Part shown: positions 17,757 through 25,128 of the stretch, piece after piece | How positions within the stretch are numbered: the stretch's first letter is position 1 | How the letters are laid out: each line of letters starts with the position of its first letter | Assembly (NCBI RefSeq): GCF_023698535.1 | Contig: NZ_JALJCL010000003.1 | Location: 248,001 to 312,000, forward strand | Source: Halorientalis regularis | Lineage (GTDB): Archaea > Halobacteriota > Halobacteria > Halobacteriales > Haloarculaceae | DNA length: 64,000 bases | Direction of reading: 5' to 3' | The notes under the pieces: model-generated | The model's input: only the letters and a program-made list of their open reading frames with translations | Database searches by the model: none | Told to the model about the DNA's origin: nothing | Translations under genes and position numbers: made by a program

Positions 17757-18893
17757 ATGTCCGACGAGCTCAAGAAAGGGCTTGAGGGTGTCCTGGTCGC
17801 CGAGTCGGAACTGAGTTACATCGACGGTGATGCCGGCGAACTCATCTACCGGGGCTACTCGATCGACGATCTGGCGCGTGACGCGAGCTACGAGGAAGTG
17901 CTGTACCTGCTGTGGCACGGCCGCCTCCCGAACAGCGAGGAGCTCGCCGAATTCACCGAGGCCATGAGCGCCGAGCGGGACCTGCACGACGACGTGTACG
18001 ACCTGGTGCGCTCGCTGGCCGAGGCCGACGAGAACCCGATGGCCGCGCTGCGGACAGCCGTCTCCAGTCTCTCGGCACACGACCCCGACGCCGAGGCCGA
18101 TCCCCAGGATCGGGACGCCAACCTCCGGAAGGGGCGGCGCATCACCGCGAAGATCCCGACGATCATCGCGGCGTTCACCCGGATCCGCGACGGCGAGGAG
18201 CCGGTCGCGCCCCGGGAGGACCTCACCCACGCCGAGAACTTCCTGTACATGCTCAACGGCGAGGAGCCCGACGAGGTGCTCGCCGAGACGTTCGACATGG
18301 CGCTCGTGCTCCACGCCGACCACGGACTGAACGCCTCGACGTTCTCTTCGATGGTGATCTCCTCGACGCTCGCGGACCTGCATTCGGCCATTCCGGGCGG
18401 GATCGGCGCACTCTCGGGCTCGCTGCACGGCGGTGCGAACCAGGACGTGATGGAGGCCCTGCTCGACCTCGACGAGTCCGGCAAGGAGCCGGTCGAGTGG
18501 GCCAAGGACAAGCTCGAAGCCGGCGAGCGCGTCCCCGGCTTCGGCCACCGCGTCTACAACGTCAAGGACCCCCGGGCCCGCATCCTCTCGGACAAGTCCA
18601 AGGCCCTCGGCGAGGCCGCTGGCTCGCTGAGGTGGTTCGAGTACTCCACCTCGATCGAGGACTGGATGAAAGACGAAAAGGGCCTTGCCCCGAACGTCGA
18701 CTTCTACTCGGCGTCGACGTACTACCAGATGGGTATCCCGGTCGACATCTTCACGCCCATCTTCGCGATGAGCCGCGTCGGCGGCTGGATCGCCCACGTC
18801 CTCGAACAGTACGAGGACAACCGGCTGATCCGCCCGCGTGGCCGCTACATCGGCTCGACCGACGAGGAGTTCGTGCCGGTCGAGGAGCGGTAG
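17757..18893 (+). CDS. Citrate synthase
   Basis: A 378-residue type I-like citrate synthase, condensing oxaloacetate and acetyl-CoA in the TCA cycle. The catalytic and binding landmarks are present: LVLHADHGLNAS with the first His, GSLHGGANQDVMEALL, PGFGHRVYNVKDPRA with the second His, and PNVDFYSAS with the catalytic Asp, then the Arg-containing IRPRGRYIG near the end. ATG 17757 matches the family start (MSDELKKGLEGVLVAESEL); an earlier in-frame ATG at 17724 lies in the AT-rich promoter-like segment. The 279 bases upstream contain an AT-rich stretch (17640-17670) but no other gene. Confidence 0.95.
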   Translation: MSDELKKGLEGVLVAESELSYIDGDAGELIYRGYSIDDLARDASYEEVLYLLWHGRLPNSEELAEFTEAMSAERDLHDDVYDLVRSLAEADENPMAALRTAVSSLSAHDPDAEADPQDRDANLRKGRRITAKIPTIIAAFTRIRDGEEPVAPREDLTHAENFLYMLNGEEPDEVLAETFDMALVLHADHGLNASTFSSMVISSTLADLHSAIPGGIGALSGSLHGGANQDVMEALLDLDESGKEPVEWAKDKLEAGERVPGFGHRVYNVKDPRARILSDKSKALGEAAGSLRWFEYSTSIEDWMKDEKGLAPNVDFYSASTYYQMGIPVDIFTPIFAMSRVGGWIAHVLEQYEDNRLIRPRGRYIGSTDEEFVPVEER

Positions 18894-19165
18894 GGAGATT
18901 CGACCGCAGGAAGAATCTCCGAACTAGCGAACGGCGACCGCAGGGAGCCGTGAGCAGGGAGACGCGACTGCAAGGAGCGTCTCCGGAAGCCGAGCGGGGA
19001 GGCACGACCCGCGAGGCAGTGAGTGAGCGGTCCGTTTTTGCTCGAGCTTTTTGCGAGTAGTGCGGGATCGAAGGTCCCACATACCGTGCGAACGGGCGGC
19101 TTCGCCGCCCGTGAGCAGAGAGTGGGACCCCGGAGGCGCGCCCGACGACGTACAAAGGTCGTCTT
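18894..19165 (+). repeat. Stem-loop array and double-T-tract element, copy 3
   Basis: Three consecutive stem-loops (18894-18920, 18931-18951, 18958-18984) have different stems but the same 13-base loop, consensus cgacygcargrag. Then come T tracts (19034-19038, 19048-19052) with TGCGAG, and a nested cruciform: ggtcccac (19073-19080) pairs with gtgggacc (19122-19129) and encloses a 9-bp hairpin (19092-19100 with 19104-19112). A cgacgtacaaagg end follows. It begins at the citrate synthase stop, overlapping its last base, and reaches the end of the Sua5 gene, filling the whole gap. Confidence 0.75.
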
Positions 19166-19733
19166 ACAGCCAGCTTTCGATCTCGTCGGCCACCGGCCCC
19201 CGCCTGTGAATCTCGCCGGCTTCGACGTCGACGACGGTACTGCCGCCGCCCGGAGTCTCCCCGCCGTCGAGGAGGACCGCGGCGGCCTCGCGGATCGGCT
19301 CGCCCAGTTCAGCCAGTTCGCGGACACTGCCGGTCCCGCTGACGTTGGCACTCGTCGAGGTAACCGGGTGGAACGCGTCCAGGAGTTCCAGCGCCATCTC
19401 GTGATCGGGCACGCGCACGCCGACCTGCTCGCCGCCGGCGGTGAGTACGTCCGGCACCACGTCTTTGCGGTCGACCAGCACCGTCACGGGACCGGGCAGG
19501 AACTCGTGCATGAACGCCCGCTCGTCGGCGGTCGGGACGGTGTACTCCAGGGCGGTCTCGATGTCGGGCACGGCCAGCGACACGGGTTTGTCGCGGTCCC
19601 GGCCCTTGGCCTCGAAGACGCGTTCGACGGCGTCGGCGTCGGTGGCGTCCGCACCGAGGCCGTAGACGGTTTCGGTGGGGTAAACCACGAGGTCGCCGGC
19701 GGCAAGTGCACTGGCCGCGTCGTCGACGGACAT
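19164..19733 (-). CDS. L-threonylcarbamoyladenylate synthase (Sua5/YrdC)
   Basis: A 189-residue YrdC-domain enzyme making the threonylcarbamoyl-AMP intermediate of the tRNA t6A modification. The family features are LAAGDLVVYPTETVYGLGADA near the N terminus, KGRDRDKPVSLAV, LPGPVTVLVDRKD, VRVPDH and the conserved STSANVSG. Only the YrdC domain is present; the Sua5 C-terminal domain is missing, as in short YrdC/TsaC-type members. ATG 19733 is chosen; the frame continues upstream only to a TTG at 19760. Its end meets the copy 3 palindromic element. Confidence 0.93.
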   Translation of the reverse strand: MSVDDAASALAAGDLVVYPTETVYGLGADATDADAVERVFEAKGRDRDKPVSLAVPDIETALEYTVPTADERAFMHEFLPGPVTVLVDRKDVVPDVLTAGGEQVGVRVPDHEMALELLDAFHPVTSTSANVSGTGSVRELAELGEPIREAAAVLLDGGETPGGGSTVVDVEAGEIHRRGPVADEIESWL

Positions 19734-19778
19734 ATCCGACACTCGAACGGCGACGGCCAAAAGCGCGGGGATGGCGAG

Positions 19779-19934
19779 TCACTCCGATCGGGGTTCGGTG
19801 AGGTTCTCGACCCGACCGTCACAGTCGGGACAGGACGTGAGTCGCTCGGCGGAACAGCACCGCGCGCCACAGTCCAGACACTCGTAGAGGTCTTCGCCCT
19901 CGGCACACGGAGCCGGATCGGTCGGCGTTGGCAT
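19779..19934 (-). CDS. Rubrerythrin-like zinc-ribbon small protein
   Basis: A 51-residue protein (MPTPTDPAPCAEGEDLYECL) with two Cys knuckles, CLDCGARC and CPDCDGRV, spaced as in the small haloarchaeal rubrerythrin-like domain proteins. It probably binds one zinc or iron. An upstream in-frame ATG at 19949 gives five more residues, but MPTPTDP is the usual start of the family. Two extra cysteines (CC after the first knuckle) are unusual. Function unknown. Confidence 0.75.
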   Translation of the reverse strand: MPTPTDPAPCAEGEDLYECLDCGARCCSAERLTSCPDCDGRVENLTEPRSE

Positions 19935-20008
19935 ACGAGAGAGTGTCATACTCGACGCGAGAAATCGTTCGACGCACGGATCGAGTGGCGAGCGGTCCCG
20001 GCGTCGTC

Positions 20009-20548
20009 TCAGAGGTCGTCGATGGCGGCCTCGACCGCGTCGTAGTCGGGGAACTCGGGCCACTCGTCGGCGACCCAGGCGTACTGGATCACGCGTTCGG
20101 CGTCGAGCAGGAACACGGCGGGCCGGGGTTCGCTGACGCCGGCCATCCCGTCGAGGTCGTGGGCGATGTCGTACTGCTCGGCCACGCCGTTTTGCGGGTC
20201 CGAGAACAGGCGGTAGTCGGCGTCCTCGATCCCGCGTTCCTGGACGGTTTGCTTGTGTTCGTACGGCGAGGAGACCGAGAGGCCGACGACGGTCAGGTCG
20301 TCGTCACGCTCCCGGTGGCCCCACTGGCGGTCGCGAATCTCGTTCCACATGTAGGTCGTCGGGAAAGCCCCGTCCATGGTGTGAAAGAGCAGGAGGACTG
20401 GGCCGTCGGCGGTGAGGTCCGACAGCGCAGTATCTTCCCAGTACTCGTGGTTGACGAGGGGGCGTTCGAAGTCGGGGGCCTGCTCGCCTTCTTCGGGGTG
20501 GTCGGTGTCGGTGAGGTCGACGACCTCGAAGTCGAGTCCCATCGCCAT
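20009..20548 (-). CDS. Redoxin-domain (peroxiredoxin-like) protein lacking any cysteine
   Basis: A 179-residue thioredoxin-fold protein of the AhpC-TSA/redoxin type: GEQAPDFERPLVN, then PVLLLFHTMDGAFPTTYMWN and DDLTVVGLSVSSPYEHKQ, RLFSDPQNGVAEQYDI and PAVFLLDAERVIQYAWV. The strand and loop order is that of peroxiredoxins, but no Cys occurs anywhere. The peroxidatic position in the helix start after TMDGAFP carries no Cys. It therefore cannot be a classical peroxidase. Its ATG overlaps the stop of the upstream glutaredoxin gene (tgatg), so the two are translationally coupled and likely act together. Confidence 0.88.
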   Translation of the reverse strand: MAMGLDFEVVDLTDTDHPEEGEQAPDFERPLVNHEYWEDTALSDLTADGPVLLLFHTMDGAFPTTYMWNEIRDRQWGHRERDDDLTVVGLSVSSPYEHKQTVQERGIEDADYRLFSDPQNGVAEQYDIAHDLDGMAGVSEPRPAVFLLDAERVIQYAWVADEWPEFPDYDAVEAAIDDL

Positions 20549-20823
20549 CAGGCGGCACCTCCGGTCTCGTCGGCGTCCCCGTAGGTGCGGTCGAGATAGT
20601 CGACGATGTTGGCGCTTTCGGACATCGTGACGCCGGTGGCCTCGTCGACCATGGCGGGGACGGTTCGCTTGCCCGAGATGCGTTTGACCACGTCCCGGTC
20701 GGAGTGCATCGGTTCGACGAACCGCGACCGGTAGTCGAGGTCGTAGGCCTCGAGCTTGCGGACGACGCGTTCACAGAACGGACACGCCTGCAGGCGGTAG
20801 AGTGTGATTTCCGGGTCGCTCAT
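20548..20823 (-). CDS. Glutaredoxin family protein
   Basis: A 91-residue thioredoxin-fold protein with the active site CPFC (LYRLQACPFCERVVRKLEAY), cis-Pro in KRTVPAMVDEATG and the GST-N-like end SESANIVDYLDRTYG. It probably carries out thiol-disulfide exchange with the halophile thiol gamma-glutamylcysteine (inference). The stop codon overlaps the start of the Cys-free redoxin gene by one base (tgatg). The frame runs far upstream, but MSDPEITLYRLQ is the conserved start. Divergent from the CNNM gene, 173 bases away. Confidence 0.9.
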   Translation of the reverse strand: MSDPEITLYRLQACPFCERVVRKLEAYDLDYRSRFVEPMHSDRDVVKRISGKRTVPAMVDEATGVTMSESANIVDYLDRTYGDADETGGAA

Positions 20824-20996
20824 CGGTGGGTCATTGGAGCGAGACCCGGGTAAGCCCTTCGGGCGTTCGTGCCGCGACCGCACGGACGCTCGCCGGAACG
20901 CGTCCGGAATCGGGGTCGAAAGCGCCGAAATCGCGGGATGGCGCGCATTACGGCGATGACAAGTCTTAATCCCGCCGACGGCAAAGTCAGCGGGTA

Positions 20997-22400
20997 ATGG
21001 GCGCAGCCTCGGCCGTCGCGCCGCTGATCGAACCCCTGCCCGTCGCGGCACAGGTGCTGGGCGTGCAGTTGACCGACAGTCTCGTCACCGGCGTCGGGAT
21101 CGCGGTCGTCTTCCTCTTGCTCGTGCTGTCGGCGTTTTTCTCCTCGTCGGAGATCGCCATGTTCTCGCTGGCGGCCCACCGCGTCGACGCGCTCGTCGAG
21201 GACGGCGTTCCCGCAGCGAAGACGCTGGAGAACCTCAAAGCGGATCCACACCGCCTGCTCGTGACGATCCTGGTCGGGAACAATCTGGTCAACATCGCGA
21301 TGACCTCGATCACGACCGGGTTGCTGGCGATCTACTTCAACCAGGGCGTCGCCGTCGCCGTCTCGACGTTCGGGATCACCGCGCTGGTCCTGCTGTTCGG
21401 GGAGAGCGCCCCCAAGAGCTACGCGGTCGAGAACACCGAATCGTGGGCGTTGACCATCGCCCGCCCGCTGAAGTTCGCCGAGCGCGTGCTGTGGCCGCTG
21501 ATCGTCGTCTTCGACTTTCTCACCCAGCAGGTCAACCGCGTCACCGGCGGCCAGACCGCCATCGAGACCTCTTACGTCACCCGCCAGGAGATCCGCGACA
21601 TCATCGAGACGGGCGAGCGCGAGGGCGTGCTGGACGAGGAGGAACGGGAGATGCTCCAGCGCACGCTCCGGTTCAACAACACCATCGCCAAGGAGGTCAT
21701 GACACCGCGGCTGGACGTGGACGCTATCTCGAAAGACGCCACCGTCGAGGAGGCCATGGAGCAGTGTGTCCAGTCGGGCCACGCCCGGCTCCCGGTCTAC
21801 GAGGGGAGTCTCGACAACGTCATCGGGGTCGTCCACATCCGTGATCTGGTCCGTGACCGCAACTACGGCGGTGTGGCCGACGGGAACCTCGAACTGGAGG
21901 ACCTGATCGAGCCGACCCTGCACGTCCCCGAGTCCAAAAACGTCGACGACCTGCTCGCCGAGATGCGCGACGAACGCCTCCACATGGTCGTCGTCATCGA
22001 CGAGTTCGGGACGACCGAGGGACTGGTGACGATGGAGGACCTCACCGAGGAGATCGTCGGCGAGATTCTGGAGGGAGAAGAGGAGGAACCCATCGAATTC
22101 GTCGGCGACGACAGCGCCATCGTCAAAGGCGAGGTCAACATCGAGGAGGTCAACGAGGCCCTGGACATCGACATCCCCGAGGGCGAGGAGTTCGAGACCA
22201 TCGCGGGCTTCATCTTCAACCTCGCGGGCCGCCTCGTCGAGGAGGGCGAGGAGATCGAGTACGACGGCGTCGAGATCCGCGTCGAGCAGGTCGAGAACAC
22301 CCGCATCATGAAAGCGCTGGTCACTCGCAAGCCCCAGCCCGGCGAACCACACGTCGACGAGACGGACGACGAACCCCAGCCCGAAACCCAGCCCGAGTGA
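20997..22400 (+). CDS. CNNM/CorC-HlyC family membrane protein with CBS pair
   Basis: A 467-residue protein. Residues about 25-190 are the DUF21/CNNM membrane domain with four hydrophobic segments (VVFLLLVLSAFFSSSEIAMFS, and LVTILVGNNLVNIAMT). About 210-340 is a CBS pair (VMTPRLDVDAISKDATVEEA to GLVTMEDLTEEIVGEI). About 350-440 is the CorC_HlyC transporter-associated domain (IVKGEVNIEEVNEALDIDIP, then FNLAGRLVEEGEEI). Members are linked to magnesium or cobalt efflux and to membrane stress; the name hemolysin is historical. It stands as a single gene. Confidence 0.93.
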   Translation: MGAASAVAPLIEPLPVAAQVLGVQLTDSLVTGVGIAVVFLLLVLSAFFSSSEIAMFSLAAHRVDALVEDGVPAAKTLENLKADPHRLLVTILVGNNLVNIAMTSITTGLLAIYFNQGVAVAVSTFGITALVLLFGESAPKSYAVENTESWALTIARPLKFAERVLWPLIVVFDFLTQQVNRVTGGQTAIETSYVTRQEIRDIIETGEREGVLDEEEREMLQRTLRFNNTIAKEVMTPRLDVDAISKDATVEEAMEQCVQSGHARLPVYEGSLDNVIGVVHIRDLVRDRNYGGVADGNLELEDLIEPTLHVPESKNVDDLLAEMRDERLHMVVVIDEFGTTEGLVTMEDLTEEIVGEILEGEEEEPIEFVGDDSAIVKGEVNIEEVNEALDIDIPEGEEFETIAGFIFNLAGRLVEEGEEIEYDGVEIRVEQVENTRIMKALVTRKPQPGEPHVDETDDEPQPETQPE

Positions 22401-22464
22401 CGCCCGTTTCCGCGCTCGATATCCACCCAGCACTCATCAGTAGAGAGATACCTATCGGGACACG

Positions 22465-24192
22465 ATGGTTGGGGCTGCGGACGTGGTCGGCGTGGGGCTC
22501 GCGAGCGTCGCGATTCCGGCGTTCGGACTGATCGCCGGCGCGAGCAAGCACAGGAGCAAGCCGGGGGTGCGGGGATTCGTCGTGGCGGTCGTCGGCATCG
22601 GATGCTGGTCGCTGGCGAGCGGCCTTCGCGCGCTGGTCGGCGACCCGGGCGTCCAGTTCGTCTCGGTCGTCGGACAACTCACGGCCGTGAACGTGACGAT
22701 CCTCGGCTGGGCGTTGCTGGTCGCGGAGTTCGTCCGCCGACGCCGGATCGGACTGTGGTCGAAACCGGTTGCGGCAGTGCTCGTGATCCCCGCCTGTACC
22801 GTCGCACTCGCCGTGACCAGCCCCTGGCACCACCTGGTGTACACGAGCGGGTCGGTCGTGACGGCGGCGGGATTCCGCCAGTTCGGACTCGGGCCGTGGT
22901 ATCCGATTCACGTCGTCTACGTCCTGTCGCTGAGTATCGGTGCCGCGGTGGTGTTGTTCCGCGAGCTGCCAGGTTCGAGCGGGTTTCACCGACGGCAAGT
23001 GACGTTGCTGTTTCTGGGGTGGCTCGTCGGCACGCTCGGCGCGTTCGATTTCTTCCTCAAGAACGTCTGGCCGTGGCCGTTCCCGCCGTACGTCGACGTC
23101 ACGCCGGTGGGGTTCCTGGTTGGGAGTGCCGTCTGGGGGCTTGCGCTGTTCCGTCACGACCTGTTCGAGCTGGTACCCATCGGCCGGCGGACGGCCGTCG
23201 AAACGATGCCGGACGCGGTGCTGACGGCCGACGTCGAGGGGCGGATCGTCGACGCGAACCCCGCCGCCCGGTCCCTGCTGGCCTCGGATCCCATTCGGAA
23301 GCGCGTCTCGGCCGTGTTCGCCGACTATCCCGGGCTCCTCGAACACTACCGCGATTGCGAGGAGCGGACGACGGACGTGCAGATCCTCGACGACGGGACC
23401 GTCAGACACTTTTCCGCGACGACGACGCCCATCGTCGAGCGAGGGCAACAGACCGGGACGGTGATCGTGCTGCGGGACGTGAGCGCGCTGAAGCGTCGCG
23501 AACAGGAACTCGACCGCCACAGGCAGGTCTACAACCGCATCGTGCGACACAATCTCCGGAACGAGCTCACGGTCATCAGGGGAAACGCCGAGGAGATCGC
23601 CCGGCGAGGCGACGGCCAGCTGACCGAGTTCGCTGACACGATCCGTGACCGGAGCAACGAACTCATCGAGACGAGCGAGAAGGCGCGCCGCATCATGCGC
23701 ATCATCGAGGCCGATAGCCACCAGCTGACGGTCGAGAGCCGGACGCTCGTCGACGGCATCGCAGCGGAGATGCGCGAGCAGTACCCGTCGGCGTCGATCG
23801 AGACGAGCGGTCCGGCCAAAGCCTGGGTCAGCGCCCACGAGGATCTCGAGGTCGCCGTGGAGAACCTGGTCGAGAATGCCGTCGTGCACAACGAGGGGGC
23901 GCCGACCGTCGAGATTTCGATAGAGAAAACCGGCGAGACGGTCGAGATCGCCGTCACCGACGACGGGCCGGGCATCCCCGACAGCGAGATCGCCGTTCTC
24001 GACCGGCTCACTGAAACCGCCCTCGAACACAGCAGCGGGGCAGGTCTCTGGCTGGTCAACTGGATCGTGACGAAATCCGACGGCGACCTCGATTTCGCAG
24101 TGACCGACCGCGGGACGACCGTCACGGTCACCTTGCAGGCCGCGACCGTCCGGGGCGACGACGTGACGGAGTCCCGGGAGCTGGCTCACTGA
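22465..24192 (+). CDS. 7TM-PAS sensor histidine kinase
   Basis: A 575-residue membrane kinase. Residues 1-235 hold seven hydrophobic segments of the haloarchaeal histidine-kinase N-terminal 7TM type (including GWALLVAEFV, SPWHHLVYTSGSV and FFLKNVWPWPFPPY). About 240-345 is a PAS domain (AVETMPDAVLTADVEGRIVDANPA). About 350-410 is a HisKA-like segment (RIVRHNLRNELTVI, with the phospho-acceptor His in RHNLRNE). About 460-560 is HATPase (VENLVENAVVHNEG, DDGPGIPD, SSGAGLWLVNWIV). Ligand unknown. It is followed by degraded DNA (24239-24878). Confidence 0.93.
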   Translation: MVGAADVVGVGLASVAIPAFGLIAGASKHRSKPGVRGFVVAVVGIGCWSLASGLRALVGDPGVQFVSVVGQLTAVNVTILGWALLVAEFVRRRRIGLWSKPVAAVLVIPACTVALAVTSPWHHLVYTSGSVVTAAGFRQFGLGPWYPIHVVYVLSLSIGAAVVLFRELPGSSGFHRRQVTLLFLGWLVGTLGAFDFFLKNVWPWPFPPYVDVTPVGFLVGSAVWGLALFRHDLFELVPIGRRTAVETMPDAVLTADVEGRIVDANPAARSLLASDPIRKRVSAVFADYPGLLEHYRDCEERTTDVQILDDGTVRHFSATTTPIVERGQQTGTVIVLRDVSALKRREQELDRHRQVYNRIVRHNLRNELTVIRGNAEEIARRGDGQLTEFADTIRDRSNELIETSEKARRIMRIIEADSHQLTVESRTLVDGIAAEMREQYPSASIETSGPAKAWVSAHEDLEVAVENLVENAVVHNEGAPTVEISIEKTGETVEIAVTDDGPGIPDSEIAVLDRLTETALEHSSGAGLWLVNWIVTKSDGDLDFAVTDRGTTVTVTLQAATVRGDDVTESRELAH

Positions 24193-24238
24193 CGGGACAC
24201 CGAGAGAGCCGCTGCCGTCACACGACCGCCGAGACGGC

Positions 24239-24315
24239 GATCTCGTTGAAGCAGACGGGGATGCCGAAGAAGACGGCGGTCTGAGCGATGGCGAAGGAGG
24301 GGATGAGCGCGGCGA
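24239..24315 (-). pseudogene. Stray 77-bp copy of an internal piece of the PiT permease gene
   Basis: Bases 24239-24315 match 25288-25364, inside the phosphate permease gene, with only two differences over 77 bases (for example gaagcagacgg against gaaggagacgg). Both lie in the same orientation. The copied part encodes the FAIAQTAVFFGIPVSFNEI helix of the permease on the minus strand. There is no reading frame or start around it, so it is a duplicated fragment left by recombination or by loss of a second permease gene. Confidence 0.85.
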
Positions 24316-24389
24316 GTGAGGGGGCGACCGAAGTGCCCTGCGGTGTGACCAGCACAGCTCAATTTGGCTCGTTGCCACAACGGTCGAGT

Positions 24390-24878
24390 ATGCCCTCCTT
24401 CCGGACGAAGCGTGGTCGGTGCTACCTCGACGGGGGCACCCTGCGCATCGAGTCGAGTATCCGCGGGTACGCCCGCCGGCTCCACGAGGGGAACCGGCTC
24501 CTGTTCTGGGCGTCCGTCGTCGCCGTGCTGGTCGCGGTCGGGACGCCGCTCTCGCTGCTCCTCTCGGGCGAGTACCAGGACCCCTGGTTGATTCTCGGCG
24601 GCGTGGCCCTCGTGGTCGTGCTCGCTCGGGTCGGCAACTCCCTCTGAGGGTTCACGAGCGACGAGGCGATTCCGCTCGGCGACGTGGTGCGCGTCACGGC
24701 CACGGAGGGAACGACTGGCCTCACCCGGCCGCGGTTCGTCGTTCACTACGACCGCGACGGGGAGCGCGAGAAGCGGTACGTCATGCTGCCGTCGTTGTGG
24801 CTCGACCACGGCGAGGAGGCGTTCGAGCGGGCGAAAACGATCTTTCGCGACGTCGGAGTTCCCGTCGAGGCGGGCTAG
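24390..24878 (+). pseudogene. Membrane protein gene interrupted by one in-frame TGA
   Basis: The first part (MPSFRTKRGRCYLDGGTLRI to VVVLARVGNSL) has two hydrophobic helices and stops at TGA 24645-24647. The same frame then continues without shift (GFTSDEAIPLGDVVRV, then EKRYVMLPSLWLDHGEEAF) to 24878. The downstream part is well-formed coding sequence but lacks its own good start. A single C-to-T change of a CGA codon would explain the stop. Either it is a recent nonsense pseudogene or translation reinitiates at GTG 24684. Family unknown; the two parts together make 162 codons. Confidence 0.7.
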
Positions 24879-25084
24879 CCACGCAACTGCGCGATGGCGG
24901 CCCGGAACTGGTCGTCGCCGCGGACGACGTGGGCGGCCAGATCCGCGAGGCCACCCAGCAGGCCCGCCAGTACGACGCCGGCCGCGAGATCGAAACCCAC
25001 GGCGAGCGCGATGACAGTCCCGAGCAAACCGCCGACGACGGCGGCCGCGACGGACTGGCCCGGCGTGTCGCAGTAGGGGATCAC
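24875..25084 (-). CDS. Small membrane protein downstream of PiT permease
   Basis: A 69-residue ORF starting at GTG 25084 (VIPYCDTPGQSVAAAVVGGL), with two hydrophobic helices (AAAVVGGLLGTVIALAVGF and AGVVLAGLLGGLADLAA) and the tail RGDDQFRAAIAQLRG. It lies 44 bases after the PiT gene stop on the same strand, so it is probably cotranscribed with the phosphate permease. Its end overlaps the interrupted gene on the opposite strand by 4 bases. Function unknown. Confidence 0.6.
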   Translation of the reverse strand: MIPYCDTPGQSVAAAVVGGLLGTVIALAVGFDLAAGVVLAGLLGGLADLAAHVVRGDDQFRAAIAQLRG

Positions 25085-25128
25085 GGGCGTGGTACGGTGT
25101 GGAAGCGAAAAAAGCTGACTCCGACCGA

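Noticed and set aside
22321-24378. 685-codon minus-strand ORF opposite the sensor kinase
   Set aside because: Its composition (Arg/His/Asp repeats) is that of a shadow frame, and the plus strand encodes a complete kinase.
24645-24647. Selenocysteine at the in-frame TGA
   Set aside because: Haloarchaea are not known to use selenocysteine, no SECIS-like hairpin is apparent nearby, and the residue is in a membrane-proximal linker, not an active site.
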